Assembly (NCBI GenBank): GCA_016283075.1
Contig: JAEEMF010000036.1
Location: forward strand, 1-14,178
DNA: 14,178 bases
Source: Bacilli bacterium
Lineage (GTDB): Bacteria; Bacillota_I; Bacilli_A; RF39; UBA660
Direction of reading: 5' to 3'
Shown: positions 1-7,453 of the stretch, piece after piece
Layout of the letters: each line of letters opens with the position of its first letter
Position numbering within the stretch: the first letter of the stretch is position 1
Made by a program: the position numbers and the translations under genes
Notes under the pieces: generated by a model
What the model saw: only the letters and a program-made list of their open reading frames with translations
What the model was told of the DNA's origin: nothing
Database searches by the model: none

Positions 1-1
1 A

Positions 2-2236
2 GATGTAACTATTCCAGAAGGCATTGAATCATTAGAAGGATCTAGTTTATCACATGCAGGTATTACTTCAATACATTTTCCTTCTACTTTAAAAACAATT
101 GGTATTGCAGCTCTTTCTAATAATCCAATAGAAGGAAAACTTGATTTTTCAACAGCTCCTCATTTACAAACAATATCTGCAAATGCTTTAAGTGTTTATG
201 TTACACCTGATGTACAGGAAGATAAAAAAACTGTTGAAAAATGTATTTTATATAATTCAACCGATAGCTCTGATCACTCTAAATATTTAGGTGATTTATC
301 ATGTAAGCAAGTTGATAAGTATGCATTTAATTACGCACAATACACTAATGCTGGAAATGATACAATAACATCTATAGATTTTACAGGGCTTACTGAACTT
401 ACTTTAATAGACGGTAATGCATTTTATCTTTTATTTGCTAATGAAGAATTAATAGGTACAAACACTTTAACTTCTTTAAATAAAATTGGTAATAATGCTT
501 TTAGAGAAAATAGAGCTTTAAAAAGAGGTATTGATTTTAGTGGAAGTCCTGGATTAAAAACAATGGGTAGCTATACATTTCAAGGTGTCCGTGGATATAC
601 AGGAATAGTCGATTTATCAAATACTCAGTTAACTAATGTACCAGATAATTTTTTATCAACACCTGATAGCTATCTTTCAAGTATTGAAGAAGTTAGACTT
701 CCAGATTCATTGATTCAAATATCTCAAAGAGCTTTTTATAGAGGTGGAGTTAAAAAGATAACTTTTCCAACCAGTTTATCTTCAATAGGAACAAAAGCAT
801 TTCAAAATTCTGATTTTGGTGATGGTTTTGAACTTAATAGTAATATTAAAAGTATAGGATCAAATGCCTTCCAGAGTTCAAATATTACTGGCGAACTTGT
901 TATACCAAGTAAGGTTACTACACTTGCTGATTCTTCTTTTTATGGTAATAAGATATCAGGTACTTTAAAAATCCCAGCATCTGTTAAAACAATCGGAGGA
1001 CATGCTTTTGGAAATAATAAAATACAGACTATAGATTTATCAGAATCTACAATGACCTTAATAGAAAATTTAGCTTTTAATTCTAATTCATCATTAAAAA
1101 ATATTATTTGGAATGATAAGATAAAGAGTATTGGAAGATATGCATTTTCTAATGGAACGTATACAACTTTAACAATTCCTGCTAATGTAGAGGAAATTGG
1201 TACAAATGCTTTTGTTAATTCCTCAACTTTAAAAACAGTTGTTATTGAAGGCGATGATACTCATCCTGTGGATAGATTTAATAATAGATGGAACGATATA
1301 GGATTTAATAGTGCTCCTAAACCTGAATTTGGATATAATTCTTATACTGTTGAAACTGATAAAGTGAATCTATATGATTCAACTGTTAATGTTCGAAGAT
1401 TATATTTTGATACTGAAGGATATTATAGATTAGAGACTTGGGGTGCTCAAGGTGGATCATATAGTGCTACTTACCGAGGTGGCTATGGTGGATATGCAGC
1501 TGGAACAATATATGTTCCTGCTGGTACATATATATATTTGTTTGTAGGTACACAACCAAAAGGATATACATCTGTTGCTGATAGATATGAACACGATAAT
1601 CCTGGTGGATTTAATGGTGGAGGTAGTAGTTTAACTGGTGTTAGTGGAAACTGCGATTTATGTACAACATATGCTCTAGGTGGTGGAGGCGCTACTGACT
1701 TTAGAATTGCTCAGGATATGCATTCCCGTATTGTTGTTGCAGGTGGAGGATCTGGATCTAGTAATAAAACTATTGGATATGCAGCAGGTGGTCTTACTTC
1801 ATCAGGATATGATTCAACAGTTGTTGCAACCCAAACTAAAGCTGGTCAGCAAGGTAGTTTTGGTTATGGTGGTAATAGTCCTGGACAAGCATATCAATTC
1901 GTTTTTGCTCCCGGTGGTGGCGGCGGCTGGTACGGTGGCGGTTCAAGTAAGACCGTTAAAAATACTAAAGCTAATTCTGGTGATGACAAATATATGAGAT
2001 TGACCGGCGGAGGTTCTTCATATGTTTATAGCGAAGAAAGCGCTAAAGATTATCCAACTGATGGAGTTATTCCTAGTAGTAGTTATTACGCTACAAATGT
2101 TGTAATATATGGTGGAAATGAAATAGATACTAATGGAGATCCACTTGGCAATATAGGTGATGGGCATGCTAGAGTTACATATTTAGGAACTACTTTAGTA
2201 GTACCAACTACACCTGATGATATAATTGAACCTTAA
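2..2236 (+). CDS. BspA-like leucine-rich-repeat protein with C-terminal glycine-rich domain, 5' end missing
   Basis: The frame is open from base 2, so the gene starts upstream of the window and 744 codons are visible. The ATG at 563 is internal: the residues before it continue the same repeat array and align with the neighbouring paralog. Visible residues 1 to about 450 are LRR_5/BspA-type repeats with the recurring pattern of IP(S/A)xVxxIGxxAF. A non-repeat insert with two cysteines (Cys81, Cys101) interrupts the array. From about residue 474 to the end lies a glycine-rich domain with WGAQGGSY, GGGGATDFR, SRIVVAGGGSG and GGGGGWYGGG, the pattern of the ALK-like Gly_rich family. No LPxTG or other wall anchor is present at the C terminus. 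The role is probably that of a surface or secreted adhesion-type protein (inference). The first visible residue matches residue 517 of the downstream paralog, and both have exactly 744 residues from there on, so roughly 1.5 kb of the gene is probably missing. Confidence 0.9.
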   Translation, partial: DVTIPEGIESLEGSSLSHAGITSIHFPSTLKTIGIAALSNNPIEGKLDFSTAPHLQTISANALSVYVTPDVQEDKKTVEKCILYNSTDSSDHSKYLGDLSCKQVDKYAFNYAQYTNAGNDTITSIDFTGLTELTLIDGNAFYLLFANEELIGTNTLTSLNKIGNNAFRENRALKRGIDFSGSPGLKTMGSYTFQGVRGYTGIVDLSNTQLTNVPDNFLSTPDSYLSSIEEVRLPDSLIQISQRAFYRGGVKKITFPTSLSSIGTKAFQNSDFGDGFELNSNIKSIGSNAFQSSNITGELVIPSKVTTLADSSFYGNKISGTLKIPASVKTIGGHAFGNNKIQTIDLSESTMTLIENLAFNSNSSLKNIIWNDKIKSIGRYAFSNGTYTTLTIPANVEEIGTNAFVNSSTLKTVVIEGDDTHPVDRFNNRWNDIGFNSAPKPEFGYNSYTVETDKVNLYDSTVNVRRLYFDTEGYYRLETWGAQGGSYSATYRGGYGGYAAGTIYVPAGTYIYLFVGTQPKGYTSVADRYEHDNPGGFNGGGSSLTGVSGNCDLCTTYALGGGGATDFRIAQDMHSRIVVAGGGSGSSNKTIGYAAGGLTSSGYDSTVVATQTKAGQQGSFGYGGNSPGQAYQFVFAPGGGGGWYGGGSSKTVKNTKANSGDDKYMRLTGGGSSYVYSEESAKDYPTDGVIPSSSYYATNVVIYGGNEIDTNGDPLGNIGDGHARVTYLGTTLVVPTTPDDIIEP

Positions 2237-2263
2237 AAAATACTGATTACTCAGTATTTTTTT
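2237..2263 (+). terminator. Intrinsic terminator after the first LRR/glycine-rich gene
   Basis: A perfect 10-bp stem (AAAATACTGA / TCAGTATTTT) with a TTAC loop begins directly after the stop codon and runs into seven T. It separates the two paralogous genes into independent transcription units. Confidence 0.85.
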
Positions 2264-2269
2264 AATTCA

Positions 2270-2298
2270 TTGAAATTTACTTATACTTATGATAAGAT
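2270..2298 (+). promoter_or_regulatory. Candidate sigma-A promoter for the second LRR/glycine-rich gene
   Basis: TTGAAA at 2270-2275 is followed after 17 bases by TAAGAT at 2293-2298 (4 of 6 bases of TATAAT). It lies just after the preceding terminator and about 35 bases before the start codon. AT-rich alternatives such as TATGAT at 2288 exist, so the exact hexamers are uncertain. Confidence 0.45.
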
Positions 2299-2332
2299 AT
2301 ATTATAGTAGAGTAGAATAAGAAGGTGAAACA

Positions 2333-5300
2333 ATGAAAAGATTATTTAAGAATGAAAAAGGTATGGCTATATCAGGTATTTTATATTCAATCCTTATTTT
2401 ATTTTTGGTCTTAGTTTTTGGTATTTTAGCTCTTTTATCTTCTACTAGATATACTTTTGAAAAAGTTAAAAAGGATGTACTTGATGATTTAAATGCTACT
2501 AGTTCAGACTTCTGTTATGAATTTGATTATGCATCAGGTACTATTATGAATTATTATAGTGAACTTAATGGTTGCGGTAGTAAAATAGTTGTTCCGGAAG
2601 AAATAGATGGCGTTCCTGTTCAAAGTATTGCCGCAGGTGCATTTAATAATAAAGGTCTTGAACTTGTAGACTTTAGTAATGCTTCAAGACTTAGATATAT
2701 TAAAGGTGGTATATCTGACAAAGAAGGAGCATTTGCTAATAATAAAATTGCTACTTTAATATTTGGTGATGATAATTATATAGAAGAAATAGGTAACTAT
2801 GCTTTTTATAGTAATAAACTTACTAATAATTTAAATTTATCTGGTTTATCTATTTTAAATAGAATAGGTATTAATGCTTTTGGTAAGAATACAATTAAGA
2901 GTGTTGATTTAACTGATTTAATACTTCTTAAAGAAATAGATGATATGGCATTCTATAATAATAAATTAACTACACTTGATTTTTCAGATAGTGTTAAACT
3001 TGAAAGAATAGGTGTTGGTACATTTGCTAATAACTTAATTACTGAAGTTAATACAACTGGATTATCTAGATTAAAAACAATTGATAATTATGCCTTCCAC
3101 GGTACTAATGTTATTGATGATTTTGATTTTACTAAACTTACTAGTCTTGAAGAAATAGGAAGAAGTGCTTTTTCTTATAATAGTTTAAGGACAGTAGATT
3201 TAAGTAAATCTAAAGTTACTACTATTAAATATCGTGCTTTTGAAAAGAACTCAACACTTGAAACTGTTAAGTTCCCAACAACACTTGAAAAGGTAGGTGA
3301 CTGGGCTTTTTATGATTGTTCTATAAAAGGTACAATAGATTTATCAATGATTACTTCTAATATTGGTGGAAAATATGTATTTGATAAGAACAAAATATCA
3401 AATGTTTATTATGGAGGTACTACTCTTCCTGTAGGAATATTTGGTAGAAACAGTGTTGTATCTTTATCATCAGTAAATTTACCACATGTTACTACTATTA
3501 ATATGGGTGCATTTTATAATAATAGAACTCTTACTACAGTAGACTTTAGTGATTTAGCAATTACTAAATTTGATCAAGGTGCTTTTGCTCAGTGTGGTAT
3601 TACTTCACTAAAACTAAAGCTTGATAGTTCAATGCCAGAAATTAGTATTTCAACTGCTGCATTTGAAGACAATCAAATTCCTGGAATTTTAGATTTTTCT
3701 AATTTAACTAAAAAGCTTTCAATTGGAAATTTTACATTTAAGAAAAATAAACTTACTAAGATAATTCTTCCAAAAACTTATTCATTAGGTGAAGGACCTT
3801 TTGTTAATAATAATTTACAAGGCGATGAACAGTTTATAAAAAATGGTACAAAACTTGTATCATATGCTGGTTCTGGTGGAGAAGTTACTATTCCGGAAGG
3901 AATTACAGAACTAAATACCTCAAGTATGTCAGGGGCAGGAATTACAAAAATAAATTTTGCTTCTACAATAACAAAAATTCACAGTTTTGCTCTTGGTAAT
4001 AATCCTATTGAAGGAACACTTGATTTGTCACCAATGAAACAACTTAGTTATATAGGTGACTATATGCTTGGCGGAGAAAAAGTTCCTTTAGTACAGAATG
4101 ATAAGAATGCAAAAGAAAAATGTATTACTTATGATGCAAATAATGATAGTGCAGATAAAACTAAGTATTTAGAAGATTTAACATGTAATCAAGTTGATAC
4201 TTATACATATAATTTTAATGCTTATTCTTATCCGGTAAATTCAACTATTACTGCAATTGATTTTACTGGACTTACTGAACTTGAAACTATTAAAAATTAT
4301 GCATTCCAAAAACTTACTGGTAATAAAGAGTTAATTGGTACAAATACTTTAACCTCTTTAAAATCAGTTGAGTATGGAGCATTTGATGGAAATACTTCGC
4401 TTGAAAAAGGAATTGATTTTAGTGGTAGTCAAGGACTAATAGCTCTTGGTGAACTTTGCTTTAGAAATGCAAATTATAAAGATGTTGTAGATTTATCTAA
4501 TACTAAGATAACATCTATTCCAAGTAATTTTATGAATACTTCATCAGGCACTAAAATGGCTATTAAAGAAGTTAAACTTCCTAGTGGTGTAAAAACAATT
4601 GGTTCTAGTGCATTCTCAAATGGTGGAGTTAAAAAGATTAATTTGCCTGAGGCTCTTACAACTATTAAAACTTATGCATTCTATGATGCTGATTTTACTG
4701 AAGGACTAACTATACCTTCAAATGTAACTACAATAGATGAATATGCTTTTAATAATAGTAACATTAATTCCGAACTTGTTCTTCCTGATAAAATAAAAAC
4801 AATTGGTAGAGCTGCATTCTATAATTGTGGTATAAAGGGTACATTAAAAATACCTAATAGTTTGACTACGCTAGGTCTTAATGCATTTAGCAATAATAAT
4901 ATAGAAATAATTGATTTATCAGATAGTGTACTTGAAACTATTCCAGAAGGAGCATTTAAGGGTAATGAGAAGGCAAACAAAATAATACTTAATAATAACG
5001 TTAAAGAAATAGGGCAGTATGCTTTCTATACCTTAAGAAGTTTAAAAAGTGTAATACTTCCAAAATCACTTGCTAAAATTGATAATTATGGTTTTGGTGA
5101 ATCAGGTATTACTAACGTTACTGTTGAATATAATGATGTTAATAAAATTGATAGATTTAATAGTGTATGGAATCAAGTAGGATTTGGAAAAGCTGCTATG
5201 CCTGCTTATGGATATAGTACATATACACTTAATATGGATGAAACTAATGTATTTGATTCACATACTCCAGTAACACAAGTATTAATAACTAAGACTGGTT

Positions 5301-6115
5301 ACTATAAGCTTGAAGCATATGGCGCTCAAGGTGGATCATATAGTTCATCTCGTCAAGGTGGATATGGTGGATATGCATCTGGTACATTTAGATTACCATC
5401 TGGTACATATTTATATGTTTTTGTTGGTACTCAGCCTATTACTAATGCATCAACTAGTACAAACAAGACTTATGCCGGAGGCTTTAATGGTGGAGGAGCC
5501 GGTATGAGAGGTGATTATACTTCATATAATGTCTTTACTGATGCCTTAGGTGGTGGAGGTGCTACTGATTTTAGAATTGGTACATCTCAGTCACTTGGTT
5601 CAAGAATTGTTGTTGCAGGTGGAGGTTCTGGAGCTAGTAACAAAGTTTCTGGTTGTGGTGCTGAAGAAGTATCCGATCTTGATGAAAGCAAGCAAAAACG
5701 ATGTGAAAAAGCTTATGCTGCTACAATAAGTTCTGCTGGAACAAGCGGAGGATTTGGATATGGTGGTAGTACTCGTGGTTACTCATATTACTCTATTCTT
5801 GCTCCTGGAGGCGGCGGAGGCTGGTACGGCGGAGGTACTGGTGAAAGTCCTGCTGATTATTCATCAAATCTTTCTAATACTTATAAACAAGTATATAGAA
5901 CTGGTGGAGGATCTAACTATGTATATGAAGAAAGTACTGCTCAGTACTGTGATGCTGCTCCTATAGCATGTCAGCTTAATGATAATTATTATGCTGTTAG
6001 TGGTAGCGTCTTAAAACAAGGTGGAGGGATTAAAGATCCTGATACTGGAGACATCTCTGGTAATAGAGGAGATGGATATGCTAAAATGACGTTTATAGGA
6101 ACAGAACTTCCTTAA
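2333..6115 (+). CDS. BspA-like LRR protein with prepilin-like N terminus and glycine-rich C-terminal domain
   Basis: This is a complete 1260-residue protein. Its start is fixed by the ribosome-binding site GAAGGTG five bases before the ATG. Residues 1-10 are a short basic leader ending in Lys-Gly, and residues 11-37 are one hydrophobic helix, which together look like a type IV prepilin class III signal. The usual Glu at +5 is replaced by Gly. Residues about 60-955 are BspA-like LRR_5 repeats, opening with the family's usual phrase around VPEEIDGVPVQSIAAGAF. A two-cysteine insert (Cys597, Cys618) interrupts the array. Residues about 990-1258 are a glycine-rich, ALK-like domain with GGGGATDFR and GGGGGWYGGG. 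There is no LPxTG, so attachment would be through the N-terminal helix or through assembly. The protein is probably exposed outside the membrane, in adhesion or matrix functions; this is inference from architecture. The gene is a tandem paralog of its upstream neighbour and has its own promoter and terminator. Confidence 0.93.
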   Translation: MKRLFKNEKGMAISGILYSILILFLVLVFGILALLSSTRYTFEKVKKDVLDDLNATSSDFCYEFDYASGTIMNYYSELNGCGSKIVVPEEIDGVPVQSIAAGAFNNKGLELVDFSNASRLRYIKGGISDKEGAFANNKIATLIFGDDNYIEEIGNYAFYSNKLTNNLNLSGLSILNRIGINAFGKNTIKSVDLTDLILLKEIDDMAFYNNKLTTLDFSDSVKLERIGVGTFANNLITEVNTTGLSRLKTIDNYAFHGTNVIDDFDFTKLTSLEEIGRSAFSYNSLRTVDLSKSKVTTIKYRAFEKNSTLETVKFPTTLEKVGDWAFYDCSIKGTIDLSMITSNIGGKYVFDKNKISNVYYGGTTLPVGIFGRNSVVSLSSVNLPHVTTINMGAFYNNRTLTTVDFSDLAITKFDQGAFAQCGITSLKLKLDSSMPEISISTAAFEDNQIPGILDFSNLTKKLSIGNFTFKKNKLTKIILPKTYSLGEGPFVNNNLQGDEQFIKNGTKLVSYAGSGGEVTIPEGITELNTSSMSGAGITKINFASTITKIHSFALGNNPIEGTLDLSPMKQLSYIGDYMLGGEKVPLVQNDKNAKEKCITYDANNDSADKTKYLEDLTCNQVDTYTYNFNAYSYPVNSTITAIDFTGLTELETIKNYAFQKLTGNKELIGTNTLTSLKSVEYGAFDGNTSLEKGIDFSGSQGLIALGELCFRNANYKDVVDLSNTKITSIPSNFMNTSSGTKMAIKEVKLPSGVKTIGSSAFSNGGVKKINLPEALTTIKTYAFYDADFTEGLTIPSNVTTIDEYAFNNSNINSELVLPDKIKTIGRAAFYNCGIKGTLKIPNSLTTLGLNAFSNNNIEIIDLSDSVLETIPEGAFKGNEKANKIILNNNVKEIGQYAFYTLRSLKSVILPKSLAKIDNYGFGESGITNVTVEYNDVNKIDRFNSVWNQVGFGKAAMPAYGYSTYTLNMDETNVFDSHTPVTQVLITKTGYYKLEAYGAQGGSYSSSRQGGYGGYASGTFRLPSGTYLYVFVGTQPITNASTSTNKTYAGGFNGGGAGMRGDYTSYNVFTDALGGGGATDFRIGTSQSLGSRIVVAGGGSGASNKVSGCGAEEVSDLDESKQKRCEKAYAATISSAGTSGGFGYGGSTRGYSYYSILAPGGGGGWYGGGTGESPADYSSNLSNTYKQVYRTGGGSNYVYEESTAQYCDAAPIACQLNDNYYAVSGSVLKQGGGIKDPDTGDISGNRGDGYAKMTFIGTELP

Positions 6116-6120
6116 TAAAT

Positions 6121-6154
6121 AAAAGTATATAAAGGTATTTTATATACTTTTTTT
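6121..6154 (+). terminator. Intrinsic terminator after the second LRR/glycine-rich gene
   Basis: A perfect 13-bp stem (6121-6133 with 6139-6151) closes a GGTAT loop and ends in seven T (6148-6154). The stem is AT-rich, so its strength depends mainly on length. Confidence 0.85.
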
Positions 6155-6165
6155 ATGTTTTATTA

Positions 6166-6181
6166 TATAATATAATATGAT
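6166..6181 (+). promoter_or_regulatory. Candidate -10 region of the rnf operon promoter
   Basis: Two overlapping TATAAT hexamers (6166-6171, 6171-6176) and a TATGAT (6176-6181) lie 22-37 bases before the rnfC start. No convincing -35 hexamer is visible (TTATGT at 6153-6158 is the best, 17 bases before TATGAT). A promoter is expected here because the preceding gene is terminated just upstream. Confidence 0.4.
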
Positions 6182-6202
6182 AAATAATATGGGAGTGATA
6201 GT

Positions 6203-7450
6203 ATGGCTGGATTAAAATTACCTGGTAAAAAAGGAATGACTTCTAATAAAAAAGTATTACCTTTTTTAAATCCTAAAATGATATATATTCCTCTTTATGA
6301 TTCTAATGAAATATTAGTTAAAGAAGGGGATAATGTTTTTAAAGGAGAGATTATTGCCTATAAAGGTGGTAATTTTAAACTTCCTATTTTTTCTAGTGTT
6401 AGTGGAAAAGTAACTGGATTTACTGATATGTTGACTACTAAAGGACATTCAAGAACAGTTATTATAGAAAATAATGGTCTAGAAAAAATAAAAGCTAAAC
6501 CAACTATTAGAAAAGATTTAAGTAAAATTACTAAGGAAGATTTTATTTCTATTATAAAAAATGCCGGTATTATAGGTATGGGTGGAGCTGGATTTCCTAC
6601 ATATGCTAAATATGATACTGAATCTAAAATAAATACTTTAATAATAAATGCTGCTGAATGTGAACCATATATAACAGCAGACTATGTACTTATTAAAGAA
6701 AAGATAGAAGATATTTTAGAAACAATTGATGCTATTTTGGAAATAAATAATATTAAAGAAGCAGTAATAGCTATAAAATCTAAACATAAATCTTTAATAA
6801 ATAAAGTACAAGAATATATGGGAAGTTATCTTAAAATAAGAATAGCTTTACTACCAGATAAATATCCTATGGGATGGGAAAGAACCTTAATAAAAGAAGT
6901 TACTGGTTTAACATATGATAAACTTCCTATTGAAAAAGGTATTGTTGTAAATAATATATCAACAATATATGCTATATCAGGAGCACTTAAGTTTGATAAA
7001 CCACTTATTGAAAGAATAGTTACTTTTACAGGAGATGGCTTAAATAAACCTAAGAATGTACTTGTTAAAGTAGGTACTAAAGTAACAGATGTATTTGAAG
7101 AACTTGGTATAAAGAAAGATGCACTTGTTATAGCAGGTGGTCCTATGATGGGTAAAGTAGTAGATGACTCACTTGTAGTAACACCTGATTTAAATAATGT
7201 ACTTGTATTTAAAAAATACAAAGAATGTAAAGATGTTAACTGTTTGAGATGCGGTAAATGTGCAAATGTATGTCCTGCATATTTAGTACCAGTTATGATT
7301 AAAGATAATATTGATAATGTAGAAAAATTAAAAGAGTTACATCCAGAAAAATGTATTGGATGCGGATTATGTTCTTATGTATGTCCATCTAAAATTAATG
7401 TAAGAGATTATATTGATAAAGCAAAACAAATTCTTAAAGAAAGGAAGTAG
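6203..7450 (+). CDS. rnfC: Rnf electron transport complex subunit C
   Basis: RnfC is the cytoplasmic, NAD(H)-facing subunit of the Rnf complex, which couples electron flow between ferredoxin and NAD+ to ion pumping. At 415 residues it is close to family length. Visible features are the FMN/NADH-binding loop GMGGAGFPT near residue 130, NAAECEPYIT, the family phrase YPMGWERTLI, an SLBB-type segment (VLVKVGTKVTDVFEELG) and two complete 4Fe-4S motifs: Cys347-350-353-357 and Cys384-387-390-394, each CxxCxxCxxxCP. The N terminus is divergent, because the GGIHPPE phrase common in RnfC is absent. A GGGAGTG ribosome-binding site sits five bases before the ATG. It is the first gene of the operon and is followed by rnfD after three bases. 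Confidence 0.95.
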   Translation: MAGLKLPGKKGMTSNKKVLPFLNPKMIYIPLYDSNEILVKEGDNVFKGEIIAYKGGNFKLPIFSSVSGKVTGFTDMLTTKGHSRTVIIENNGLEKIKAKPTIRKDLSKITKEDFISIIKNAGIIGMGGAGFPTYAKYDTESKINTLIINAAECEPYITADYVLIKEKIEDILETIDAILEINNIKEAVIAIKSKHKSLINKVQEYMGSYLKIRIALLPDKYPMGWERTLIKEVTGLTYDKLPIEKGIVVNNISTIYAISGALKFDKPLIERIVTFTGDGLNKPKNVLVKVGTKVTDVFEELGIKKDALVIAGGPMMGKVVDDSLVVTPDLNNVLVFKKYKECKDVNCLRCGKCANVCPAYLVPVMIKDNIDNVEKLKELHPEKCIGCGLCSYVCPSKINVRDYIDKAKQILKERK

Positions 7451-7453
7451 ATT

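Noticed and set aside
1680..1997. Open frame on the + strand inside the glycine-rich domain, and similar ones at 5310-5507 and 5754-5966
   Set aside because: They are shifted readings of glycine codons in a real gene, giving Val/Leu-rich nonsense without ribosome-binding sites.
563..2236. ATG at 563 as the start of the first LRR gene
   Set aside because: The frame is open back to base 2, the upstream residues continue the same repeats and align with the paralog from its residue 517, and no ribosome-binding site precedes 563.
2..6115. LPxTG or other sortase anchor on the LRR proteins
   Set aside because: The C termini end in short tails (IGTELP and DDIIEP) with no hydrophobic segment or basic tail.
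1..6115. CRISPR-like or noncoding tandem repeats in the LRR region
   Set aside because: The repetition follows codon phase and protein repeats of uneven length, with no constant repeat and spacer units.
6826..7221. Open frame on the - strand within rnfC, and others at 9688-9894, 11329-11535 and 12367-12558
   Set aside because: They lie antisense to well-supported genes, show no known motif and have compositions expected of reverse readings of AT-rich codons.
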